A model generated the notes under the pieces. The model had not been told where the DNA came from, ran no database searches, and worked only from the letters and a program-made list of their open reading frames with translations. Of a stretch of 64,000 bases of DNA, positions 44,781-52,504 are shown piece by piece; the stretch's first letter is position 1, and each line of letters starts with the position of its first letter. Origin of the DNA: Bacillus shivajii (GTDB lineage: Bacteria > Bacillota > Bacilli > Bacillales > Salisediminibacteriaceae); contig NZ_CP084703.1 of the NCBI RefSeq assembly GCF_020519665.1, positions 682,001 to 746,000 on the forward strand, read 5' to 3'. The position numbers and the translations under genes are program-made.

Positions 44781-44790
44781 ATTAGTAATT

Positions 44791-44822
44791 GAGGCGTATC
44801 AACATGAGCGTTGATATGCCTC
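44791..44822 (+). terminator. Hairpin between dctP and dctQ
   Basis: GAGGCGTATCAAC and GTTGATATGCCTC (13 bp, one wobble) with a 6-nt loop, followed by CTTTAAAA. It starts 10 nt after the dctP stop and likely stabilises dctP mRNA or attenuates transcription. Confidence 0.65.
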
Positions 44823-44839
44823 CTTTAAAAAGGAAGGCG

Positions 44840-45328
44840 ATGATGAATATGAAGCCGCTAAAACTTTTAGATCGAACGTTAGAGACTTTAACAGCCCTTT
44901 GTTTTATCGGTATTATTGTCGTTGTAACGATTCAAATCTTAACAAGGTTTTTACCGTTTTCAGCTGTATGGACAGAGGAGTTAACAAGATTTTTATTCAT
45001 ATATGCCGTAGCATTTGGGGCACCAGTTGCCATGAAGCGCCATGAATTTATTAGCATCGATTTCATTTATAACATCATGTCTGAGAGGGTCAGCAAATAC
45101 TATCAGGCATTTACATCTTTAGTCGTAGTGGCAGCTAGCTTCTTTATTGCCTATCATGGTTATACATTTATGCAAGTTGGACAAGGTCAGACATCTGCGA
45201 CGATGGCGATCGACATGTCATGGATTCATGCTAGTATTGGTCTTTCGATGTTATTTATCGGTTTTTACGCTTTTATTAACGCGTATGAATTTATTTTCTC
45301 TAAAAGGAAGAGAGGCGAACAAGAATGA
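44840..45328 (+). CDS. dctQ: TRAP transporter small permease (DctQ family)
   Basis: About 162 residues with four helices. MKPLKLLDRTLETLTALCF, WTEELTRFLFIYAVAFGAPVAMKRHEFISIDF and the terminal helix are typical DctQ. I start at ATG 44840 (44843 is also possible), just after AAAAGGAAGG; an upstream TTG at 44789 lies in the hairpin and has no ribosome site. The stop overlaps the dctM start by ATGA. It forms the membrane complex with DctM. Confidence 0.88.
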   Translation: MMNMKPLKLLDRTLETLTALCFIGIIVVVTIQILTRFLPFSAVWTEELTRFLFIYAVAFGAPVAMKRHEFISIDFIYNIMSERVSKYYQAFTSLVVVAASFFIAYHGYTFMQVGQGQTSATMAIDMSWIHASIGLSMLFIGFYAFINAYEFIFSKRKRGEQE

Positions 45329-46599
45329 TGGCACTAGTACTATTTTTATCCTTCCTTTTCTTAATGTTTTTAGGAGTACCAATTGCTTTTAGTTTAGGGA
45401 TTTCTTCAATTATCTACTTGTTAATCAATGATATTGGTTTAACGATCATTCCGAGTCGAATGTTCTCTGGAATCAATTCATTCGTATTGTTATGTATCCC
45501 TGGATTTATTCTTGCGGGGAACCTAATGAATGCAGGGGGTATAACAGAGCGAATTATAAAGTTCGCCAACGATTTGCTGGGACATATAAGAGGAGGATTA
45601 GGCCTTGCGAATATTGGGTCTTCTATGGGCTTTGCCGGGATTTCCGGAACAGCCTTAGCCGATACAGCGAGTATAGGTTCTGTTATGATCCCTGCCATGA
45701 AAAAAGAAGGGTATGACTCGAGCTTTGCTGCTGCTGTTACGTCTTCGTCTTCAACGATTGGACCCATTATTCCGCCATCGTTACCTTTAATTATCGTCGG
45801 AACATTGGCGAGCGTGTCAATTGGCGATTTGTTCCTAGCAGGAGCAGTTCCAGGTGTGCTATTAGGTGTAGGTCTGATGTTTATGGCATATCTCATTTCT
45901 GTGAAAAGAAATTATCCAAAACAAGAACGAAAACCAATAGCAGTTGTAGGAAAGTCATTCTTCGGTGCTTTCTGGGCGATCTTAATGACAGTGATCATTT
46001 TATTCGGTATTTTAGGAGGTTTCTTTACACCAACTGAAGCTTCTATTGTGGCAGTCATTTATGCACTACTAATTGGATTATTTGTTTATCGTGGATTGAA
46101 AATTTCACAAGTCCCTAAGATTATCCTAAATTCGATGGTAAGTACAGCTTCCATTTTAATGCTTGTTGGATTTGCAAACTTATTTGGTTGGATCATGGTG
46201 AGTGAACGAATCCCAGTATTAGTTGCAGATACGATTATGGGAATTAGTGAAAATACTATTATCGTTATTTTATTAATTCTATTATTGTTACTTTTCGTAG
46301 GAACATTCATGGAAACAATTGCAGCGTTAGTGATTCTATTCCCAGTTCTATTACCGGTTGCAACACAAGTTGGTATGGACCCAGTCCACTTCGGAATTGT
46401 CATGGTTCTTGCCTTAATTATTGGTCTTTCAACACCTCCAGTAGGGGTATGTTTATTCGTTGCTTCAAGTATCGGGAAAGTATCCATTTGGGATACAACG
46501 AAAGCATTAATGCCATTCTTATTTGTAAGTTTAACAGTGTTACTACTCGTTGCATTTATTCCACAGATCACGCTATTCCTACCAGGATTGTTTGACTAA
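45325..46599 (+). CDS. dctM: TRAP transporter large permease (DctM family)
   Basis: A 424-residue permease with about 12 helices. FLGVPIAFSLGISSIIYLL, NAGGITERIIKFANDLLGHIRGGLGLANI, GISGTALADTASIGSVMIPAM and SSSTIGPIIPPSLPLIIVG are textbook DctM motifs. It couples import to the Na+ gradient, which suits an alkaliphile. Directly coupled to dctQ and followed 15 nt later by the zinc dehydrogenase gene. Confidence 0.93.
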   Translation: MMALVLFLSFLFLMFLGVPIAFSLGISSIIYLLINDIGLTIIPSRMFSGINSFVLLCIPGFILAGNLMNAGGITERIIKFANDLLGHIRGGLGLANIGSSMGFAGISGTALADTASIGSVMIPAMKKEGYDSSFAAAVTSSSSTIGPIIPPSLPLIIVGTLASVSIGDLFLAGAVPGVLLGVGLMFMAYLISVKRNYPKQERKPIAVVGKSFFGAFWAILMTVIILFGILGGFFTPTEASIVAVIYALLIGLFVYRGLKISQVPKIILNSMVSTASILMLVGFANLFGWIMVSERIPVLVADTIMGISENTIIVILLILLLLLFVGTFMETIAALVILFPVLLPVATQVGMDPVHFGIVMVLALIIGLSTPPVGVCLFVASSIGKVSIWDTTKALMPFLFVSLTVLLLVAFIPQITLFLPGLFD

Positions 46600-46614
46600 T
46601 AAGGGGGAGAACTC

Positions 46615-47634
46615 ATGAAAGTCGTTTATGTAAAAGAAGCAGGATCAATCGAAATAATCGAAAAAGAAATGCCGATTATCAAAAACGAAAATGACGTTCT
46701 CATAAAAGTAAAAATGGTAGGGATTTGTGGTTCGGATATGCACATTTATCATGGCACAAACCCGTTAGCAACCTATCCTCGAATTATTGGACATGAAGTA
46801 ACAGGGGAAGTTATCGAAATAGGGACGAATGTAACAACATTACATCCTAAAGATAAAGTTGTTTTAGAGCCGATCGATACGTGCGGAAACTGTTATGCAT
46901 GCAGATCTGGTAGAGCAAATGTTTGTAAAAAGTTAGAAGTGTACGGTGTACACAGAGATGGCGGTATGCAAGAATATATTGTTGTTCCTGAGGGGAACCT
47001 TCATAAGGTAAATGAAGATATACCGTTTGAAGCATCTGTTCTTGTAGAGCCCTTTACTATTGGCGCACAAGCGAATTGGCGAGGACAAGTGCAAAAAGGT
47101 GACACGGTTTTCATTCAAGGTACAGGACCTATTGGAATTTGCTGCTTGAAAATCGCAAAACTTCATGGTGCAACTTGTTTTATCTCTGATTTAAGTGAAG
47201 AACGATTACAATTTGCAAAGCAATGCGGAGCTGATGCAGTCATCAATGCTCGTGAAAAAAATGTAGCAGAAGAAGTGATGAGATTAACTTCTGGTGAAGG
47301 GGCGAATGTTGTCATTGATGCTGTTTGTCTGCCGCAAACTTTTGAATTAAGTGTTGATGTTGCATCAATCGCAGGACGAGTTGTCGTTTTAGGCTTTGAC
47401 CAGCAGCCTTCACAAATTTCACAGCTTCCGATCACGAAAAAGGAATTAACGATCGTTGGCTCTCGACTGCAAACGAATCAGTTTGCAGAGGTGGTTAAAC
47501 TGCTAAATGAAGGTGAATTAAAGGTTGATGACATGATTACGCATACGTTTTCAGTCGACCAAATAAAAGAAGCGATGCAGTTTATTGAAGAACACCCTAA
47601 TGAAGTCCGTAAAGCTGCAATTGTTTTTGAATAA
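46615..47634 (+). CDS. Zinc-dependent alcohol dehydrogenase, candidate L-gulonate 5-dehydrogenase
   Basis: A 339-residue medium-chain dehydrogenase. Catalytic zinc ligands lie in [12 protein letters not shown] (C and later GHEVTGEV); structural zinc cysteines are [15 protein letters not shown] near residues 90-104; the NAD fold is [23 protein letters not shown]. It belongs with RspB/YjjN-type sugar-acid dehydrogenases. Known L-gulonate catabolic pathways use such an enzyme to make D-fructuronate, which the SDR and dehydratase at 48455-50391 could then use. GGGGGAG lies upstream. The substrate is inferred from context. Confidence 0.85.
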   Translation: MKVVYVKEAGSIEIIEKEMPIIKNENDVLIKVKMVGICGSDMHIYHGTNPLATYPRIIGHEVTGEVIEIGTNVTTLHPKDKVVLEPIDTCGNCYACRSGRANVCKKLEVYGVHRDGGMQEYIVVPEGNLHKVNEDIPFEASVLVEPFTIGAQANWRGQVQKGDTVFIQGTGPIGICCLKIAKLHGATCFISDLSEERLQFAKQCGADAVINAREKNVAEEVMRLTSGEGANVVIDAVCLPQTFELSVDVASIAGRVVVLGFDQQPSQISQLPITKKELTIVGSRLQTNQFAEVVKLLNEGELKVDDMITHTFSVDQIKEAMQFIEEHPNEVRKAAIVFE

Positions 47635-47641
47635 TCAAAGT

Positions 47642-47666
47642 GCCTAACACAACATACGTGTTAGGC
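47642..47666 (+). other. Intra-operon hairpin between dehydrogenase and aldolase genes
   Basis: GCCTAACAC and GTGTTAGGC, a perfect 9-bp stem with a 7-nt loop and no T run. Probably an mRNA stability or processing element. Confidence 0.5.
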
Positions 47667-47702
47667 CAAATTACATTGTAAACCTAAAAGGAGGAATTAT
47701 TG

Positions 47703-48335
47703 ATGTTTCAAAGCTTTCAAACATTACAAAAACTTACTGAGGAAAAATTAACAGCCGTTGTGCGAGGTGATACATATGACGAGGCAAAAACGATTGCTGA
47801 ACATTGTATTGAAGGCGGAGTGAAATCGATCGAAGTGACATTTACAACACCAAATGCTGCTCAATTAATGAGTGAATTAAAAGAAAAATATAAAGAAGAA
47901 GTTGTCATCGGGGCTGGAAGTGTCTTAGATGCAGAAACAGCTCGTATAGCGATTTTAAATGGTGCTGAGTACGTTGTATCCCCTTGTTTTGATAAGGGTG
48001 CCGCTAAAATGTGTAATCGATATCAAATCCCATACATTCCAGGTTGCATGACGATTAAAGAAATCAAAGAAGCGACAGAGTACGGTGTGGCTTTAATTAA
48101 ACTATTCCCAGGTAACAACTTCTCACCATCTATTATTAAGGCGATTAAAGGACCATTACCAACCGTTGAAGTGATGCCAACAGGTGGCGTAAATCTCGAG
48201 AACGTCCATGAATGGTTAGAGAACGGTGCAGCCGCAGTAGGAGTAGGCAGTGACTGGAACAAAGCGTTGAAGGCAGAGGGTGCTGAAGGTATTGTATCAG
48301 CTGCAAAAAAATATATCGAAAAACTGTCTCAATAA
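47703..48335 (+). CDS. eda: KDPG/KHG aldolase
   Basis: A 210-residue class I aldolase. KLTAVVRGDTYDEA, IEVTFTTPNAAQLM, VIGAGSVLDAETAR, SPCFDKGAAKMCN, IPYIPGCMTIKEIKEA and the Schiff-base lysine region ALIKLFPGN are all present. It splits KDPG into pyruvate and glyceraldehyde-3-phosphate. AGGAGG precedes ATG 47703. It completes the KDG kinase route encoded at 40331. Lies between the dehydrogenase and the dehydratase. Confidence 0.92.
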   Translation: MFQSFQTLQKLTEEKLTAVVRGDTYDEAKTIAEHCIEGGVKSIEVTFTTPNAAQLMSELKEKYKEEVVIGAGSVLDAETARIAILNGAEYVVSPCFDKGAAKMCNRYQIPYIPGCMTIKEIKEATEYGVALIKLFPGNNFSPSIIKAIKGPLPTVEVMPTGGVNLENVHEWLENGAAAVGVGSDWNKALKAEGAEGIVSAAKKYIEKLSQ

Positions 48336-48371
48336 GTAAGCTTGAAATTGCGAAAGTCATAAGTGAATCTG

Positions 48372-48431
48372 AGAAGTGGTGAACAAATCGCAGAAGTGGT
48401 GAACAAACCGCAAAAGTGGTGAACAAACCAC
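48372..48431 (+). repeat. Three tandem 20-bp repeats upstream of uxuA
   Basis: AGAAGTGGTGAACAAATCGC, AGAAGTGGTGAACAAACCGC and AAAAGTGGTGAACAAACCAC follow without gaps (48372-48391, 48392-48411, 48412-48431). They end 24 nt before the uxuA start. The arrangement suggests iterated protein binding sites or slippage-prone repeats. Confidence 0.8.
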
Positions 48432-48454
48432 GTATAAGACAGGGGAGATTCAAA

Positions 48455-49525
48455 ATGAGAATGGTATTTCGCTGGTTTGGTGACAACAATGACCATGTCT
48501 CGCTTGATCAAATTAAGCAAATTCCTGGTGCGGAAGGAATCGTTTGGGCTTTGCATGATATGCCTGCTGGGGAAGAGTGGCCAATGGATAAAATCAATCA
48601 AGTCAAAGAACAGGCTGAGGCTTATGGGTTAAATATCGATGTCGTTGAAAGTGTCAATGTTCATGAAGATATTAAACTAGGTCTTCCTACAAGAGATCGT
48701 TATATTGAAAATTATAAAAGAACGATTGAAAAGCTTTCAAAAGTAGGGGTTAAAGTTATTTGTTATAATTTCATGCCTGTATTTGATTGGTTGAGAACAG
48801 ATCTGGCAAAAAAGCTAGAGGATGGTTCAACTGCACTTTTTTATGAAGGATCAAAAATTCATGACATTGACCCTTTAGATTTAGTGAAAACAATTGCTGA
48901 AGACTCTACAAGAACAATGCCAGGTTGGGAACCAGAAAGGCTTGCTGATCTGACGGAACTATTTGAAGCGTACAAGAATGTTACAACAGAAGATTTATGG
49001 AGCAACTTATCATACTTTTTAGAAGAAATTATACCGGTTGCAGAACAACATGATATAAAAATGGCGATTCATCCAGATGATCCACCATGGCCAATTTTCG
49101 GTTTACCTAGAATTATGATTAATAAAGAAAACATAGAGAGGTTTTTAAAGCTAGTTGATAACCCATATAACGGCCTCACATTATGTAGTGGCTCGCTTGG
49201 TTCGAACCGTGAAAATGATGTTGCAGATATGGTCCGTTCTTTTTCAGATCGTATTCATTTTGCTCATATTCGAAATGTACGAATCTATGATAATGGTGAC
49301 TTTATAGAAACCTCTCATCGTACGCAGGATGGATCCGTAGATATTTATGACATTGTCAAAGCGTATCATGAATCTGAATTTACAGGATATGCAAGGCCTG
49401 ACCATGGGCGTCATATTTGGGGAGAAGAGTGCAGACCTGGATATGGATTGTACGATCGTGCTCTTGGCATTATGTATTTATGGGGGATTTGGGATACGCT
49501 AGAGCGACAAAAGAAAGAAAAATAA
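48455..49525 (+). CDS. uxuA: Mannonate dehydratase
   Basis: A 356-residue TIM-barrel dehydratase of the UxuA family. MRMVFRWFGDNNDHVSLDQIKQIPG is the family start; later IKMAIHPDDPPWPIFGLPRI and FAHIRNVRIYDNGDFIETSHRTQDGSVD carry the metal-binding residues. It converts D-mannonate to KDG. The ATG at 48455 has GGGGAG upstream; a longer frame to 48416 runs through the tandem repeats and is unlikely. The SDR gene follows 18 nt later. Confidence 0.94.
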   Translation: MRMVFRWFGDNNDHVSLDQIKQIPGAEGIVWALHDMPAGEEWPMDKINQVKEQAEAYGLNIDVVESVNVHEDIKLGLPTRDRYIENYKRTIEKLSKVGVKVICYNFMPVFDWLRTDLAKKLEDGSTALFYEGSKIHDIDPLDLVKTIAEDSTRTMPGWEPERLADLTELFEAYKNVTTEDLWSNLSYFLEEIIPVAEQHDIKMAIHPDDPPWPIFGLPRIMINKENIERFLKLVDNPYNGLTLCSGSLGSNRENDVADMVRSFSDRIHFAHIRNVRIYDNGDFIETSHRTQDGSVDIYDIVKAYHESEFTGYARPDHGRHIWGEECRPGYGLYDRALGIMYLWGIWDTLERQKKEK

Positions 49526-49542
49526 GAGTGGAGGTGTGACCG

Positions 49543-50391
49543 TTGTTACCGATCAATGAGAACTTAAAAGGGAAAGTCGCAGTTATCACAGGTGGTAGTG
49601 GTGTTTTATGTGGTACGATGGCAAGAGAGTTAGGGAGACAAGGTGTTAAAGTTGCGATTTTAAATCGTACAGAGGAAAAAGGGAAAGTGGTTGAAAAGGA
49701 CATTATTGACGCTGGTGGAGAAGCTCTTGCAATTGCTTGTGATGTTTTAGATAAAAAAAGTTTAATAGACGCTGAGAAGAAAGTAACAGAACAGTTCGGT
49801 GTATGTGATATTTTAATTAATGGAGCTGGGGGAAACCATCCAGAGGGAACGACTACGAAAGAAACGTTCCAAATGGAAGACCTAGATGACGATGAAATTA
49901 ACACGTTCTTTGATATGAGCGATGAAGGCTTTCAGCACGTCTTTCATTTAAATATTTTAGGAACAGTAAATCCGACACAAGTTTTCCTGAAAAAGATGGT
50001 AAAGAAACAAGGTACAGTAATCATTAATGTGTCTTCAATGAGCGCACCTTCACCAATGACAAAGGTTCCCGCATACAGCTCTGCCAAGGCTGCCATTGAT
50101 AACTTTACGCAATGGTTAGCTGTACATATGGCTGAATCAGGTGTAAGAGTGAATGCGATCGCACCTGGATTCTTTTTAACAGAACAAAACCGTAACTTGC
50201 TATTAAATGAAGATGGGTCACTTACAGACCGATCAAATAAAATCATTTCGCACACACCAATGAGACGGTTTGGGAAGCCAGAAGATTTATTAGGAACTTT
50301 ACTATGGCTTGTTGACGAAAATATGTCAGGATTTGTGACAGGAATTACAGTTCCAGTTGACGGAGGCTTCATGTCTTATTCGGGTGTATAG
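49543..50391 (+). CDS. uxuB: SDR family D-mannonate oxidoreductase (UxuB/YjmF type)
   Basis: A 282-residue short-chain dehydrogenase. The cofactor motif is [35 protein letters not shown], the catalytic serine in [11 protein letters not shown] and [11 protein letters not shown] (YxxxK) follow; the end is [17 protein letters not shown]. subtilis also uses an SDR enzyme (YjmF) to interconvert fructuronate and mannonate, unlike the long-chain E. coli UxuB. Starts at TTG 49543 with GGAGGTG upstream. Last gene of the locus, with a strong terminator. Confidence 0.88.
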   Translation: MLPINENLKGKVAVITGGSGVLCGTMARELGRQGVKVAILNRTEEKGKVVEKDIIDAGGEALAIACDVLDKKSLIDAEKKVTEQFGVCDILINGAGGNHPEGTTTKETFQMEDLDDDEINTFFDMSDEGFQHVFHLNILGTVNPTQVFLKKMVKKQGTVIINVSSMSAPSPMTKVPAYSSAKAAIDNFTQWLAVHMAESGVRVNAIAPGFFLTEQNRNLLLNEDGSLTDRSNKIISHTPMRRFGKPEDLLGTLLWLVDENMSGFVTGITVPVDGGFMSYSGV

Positions 50392-50394
50392 TAT

Positions 50395-50432
50395 AAAGAG
50401 CGACCAATTCGATAAACGTTGGTCGCTCTTTT
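50395..50432 (+). terminator. Terminator of the sugar-acid locus
   Basis: AAAGAGCGACCAA and TTGGTCGCTCTTTT (13-bp perfect stem) end in a T run immediately after the SDR gene. A and T runs on both sides suggest it also serves the convergent small gene. Confidence 0.85.
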
Positions 50433-50436
50433 CGTT

Positions 50437-50742
50437 TTAGGTTTCAACCTTGCTACCATCTTCATTATTCCAGCGAATCATACCTATAACTAAAATAATA
50501 AAAGACAATAACAATATGAATTTAGAGATAAAATGTACGAGAGTAGGCAATTCATAATAGAATAAAAAGTTTTTACTTAAGTGCATGAAAATTTCATGGA
50601 TAAATATAAGTAAGAAAAAGAAAATCCCTTCTTTAAATGATTTTTTCCAACTAATATATGTACCTACCATCAGAAGTACGATAAGTATAAATGAGAAAAC
50701 ATTTGATAATTGTGGTAATAATGTACTGAATAAAAACTCCAT
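50437..50742 (-). CDS. Small hydrophobic membrane protein, unknown
   Basis: A 101-residue protein with three helices (VFSFILIVLLMVGTYISW, IFFFLLIFIHEIFMHL, FILLLSFIILVIGMI) and a short polar tail. AAAGGGG lies about 6 nt before the ATG. I recognise no family. It is a single gene convergent with the sugar-acid locus. The following gap up to 51039 is AT-rich and holds only the terminator at 50961-50998. Confidence 0.55.
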   Translation of the reverse strand: MEFLFSTLLPQLSNVFSFILIVLLMVGTYISWKKSFKEGIFFFLLIFIHEIFMHLSKNFLFYYELPTLVHFISKFILLLSFIILVIGMIRWNNEDGSKVET

Positions 50743-50960
50743 ATCTAACCCCTTTTTAATAACGTAGTAACACTCCTATTGTTCTTCATGCTGCAAAACG
50801 TTAAATACATGCCTTTTAACAAACTTATGTTAACATAAATATCCAAATAATGCTTCTACTGTGAAAAAACAGTAGAATATTAGACAATAATTATGGATAT
50901 TTCATTCAGAATACCCTTGTTACTTCATCCTATATTTTATTAAAATGCATTCATTTCAAC

Positions 50961-50998
50961 AAAAAGGCAGACTCACCGAATCGTGGTATAGTCTGCCT
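50961..50998 (-). terminator. Terminator of the amidohydrolase operon
   Basis: On the minus strand AGGCAGACT and AGTCTGCCT pair and are followed by five T residues, 41 nt after the amidohydrolase stop. Confidence 0.75.
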
Positions 50999-51039
50999 CA
51001 CAACATGTTCATTCGATTTTTTTGTCCATTTCAATATGA

Positions 51040-52467
51040 TTATAATTCATCATTTTCCATCATCGTTAAAAGTGGACTGTTTGATTTTAAGATATCATCA
51101 TTCGCTCTCTTACTAATTGCTGTTGCAGCTTGTTGAGCATCTTTGACAATCGCTTTTTCATCAACATTTAGTAACGTACGGTCTTTCATAATGAATTTTC
51201 CATCGACCATAACAGATTCAACTTCGTTACCTTTAGCGGAATAGACGAGGTTAGGAACGATGTTACGAATCGGTGAGGTAATCACTGGCGACATCGTTGG
51301 TTCTTCCAAGTCGATAAAAATCATATCTGCTTTTTTCCCAGCCTTTAACGACCCAACTTCATGATCGAGTCCGACAGCTTTGGCGCCTTCGATTGTTGCA
51401 AGTCTAACTGCAAGTGTTGCAGGGAAAGTTGCAGGGTTTTGACGCTTTGCTTTATTTAAAATAGAAACAAACTTCATTTCGTTAAACATATTATTGCAGT
51501 TGTTTCCTGGAGCTTGGTCTGACCCAAGGGCAGCAGTTCCGCCAGCTTCAAGAAATTCTGCAATGGGTGGAACGATGCCGTCAATGATTCCGATACTTCC
51601 TGAACAGTTGATCATTGCTGCTCCACGGTTGGCCACTATTTCTGTTTCTTCCTTCGTTGCTTCAGTTAAGTGAACAGCTAAAAGGCGGTTGTTTAAGTAG
51701 CCGATTTCATCTAAAAATGGAATTGTTCTCTTCCCGTAGCGTTTTTCCAATTGATCAATTTCACGATCCCCTTGAGCAACATGCATATGAAGTTTTGTGT
51801 CATATTTCTCTGCTAAGTTTTGCATTTCTTTCATAAGCTCCAGGCTCATCATATCTGGACCGTGGGGACCAAACATACATGTAATACGTCCGTTTTCTGT
51901 TTCATGATAGTCTTCGAAAAGTCGAAGGTTATTTTGCAGTTTTTTCTCACCGATCGACGAGTAGAAAGGGTATAATTCGCCGACAGGGATATCACCGATA
52001 TCATCTGGGATTTCATTAACGAGCTCTGTTACGCGAGCGCGTGCTCCAGTTTTGATATAGTTATGAACGATATCGTTCATATTCGCATCGTAATCTCCAA
52101 AGGTTGTTGTTCCAGCCTTAATTCCTTCAACAATGTTTAGCATGGAACCTTTAACATTATCCTCTTTCGTTACATGCTTCATAAATGGCCAAAGCCCTTC
52201 TTGCATCCAGTTTTGCATATCTTGGGCAACTCCGCGAACGATTGCAAGCCCTGTATGCATATGGGCATCAATAAAGCCTGGCATGACGAGCTTATTTTTT
52301 GCATCAACCATTTCTTCGCATGAATATTGGCTTACAATTTCGTCTGTTTTTCCAACCGCCTCAATTAAGTTTCCTTTTACAGCGACGGCACCATCTTCAA
52401 TCATTCCGACGCCTTTTCCTTCCATTGTCATCACAAATGCGTTTTTAATAATCATGTCTACTTTCAC
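51040..52467 (-). CDS. Amidohydrolase, MTA/SAH deaminase-like (TrzN/SsnA group)
   Basis: About 475 residues. Metal ligands are visible in VMPGFIDAHMHTGLAI (HxH), LHMHVAQ, LLAVHLTEATKEE and ALGSDQAPGNN (catalytic aspartate). The composite beta-sandwich surrounds a TIM barrel, typical of cytosine/SAH/MTA deaminases and related guanine or hydantoin enzymes. GTG 52467 lies 9 nt after AGGAG; a TTG at 52476 overlaps that site. It lies 37 nt downstream of an NhaC-type transporter gene, so the transporter may import the amidohydrolase substrate. Confidence 0.85.
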   Translation of the reverse strand: MKVDMIIKNAFVMTMEGKGVGMIEDGAVAVKGNLIEAVGKTDEIVSQYSCEEMVDAKNKLVMPGFIDAHMHTGLAIVRGVAQDMQNWMQEGLWPFMKHVTKEDNVKGSMLNIVEGIKAGTTTFGDYDANMNDIVHNYIKTGARARVTELVNEIPDDIGDIPVGELYPFYSSIGEKKLQNNLRLFEDYHETENGRITCMFGPHGPDMMSLELMKEMQNLAEKYDTKLHMHVAQGDREIDQLEKRYGKRTIPFLDEIGYLNNRLLAVHLTEATKEETEIVANRGAAMINCSGSIGIIDGIVPPIAEFLEAGGTAALGSDQAPGNNCNNMFNEMKFVSILNKAKRQNPATFPATLAVRLATIEGAKAVGLDHEVGSLKAGKKADMIFIDLEEPTMSPVITSPIRNIVPNLVYSAKGNEVESVMVDGKFIMKDRTLLNVDEKAIVKDAQQAATAISKRANDDILKSNSPLLTMMENDEL

Positions 52468-52504
52468 TTTGATCAACTCCTATGATTCTATTAAAGTTTA
52501 TAAT

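Noticed and set aside
45414-46571. Long antisense frames opposite dctM
   Set aside because: They are shadows of a strongly coding gene, with no ribosome sites and improbable composition.
48372-48431. Three short repeats considered as a CRISPR array
   Set aside because: The 20-bp units abut with no spacers and no cas genes are in the window.
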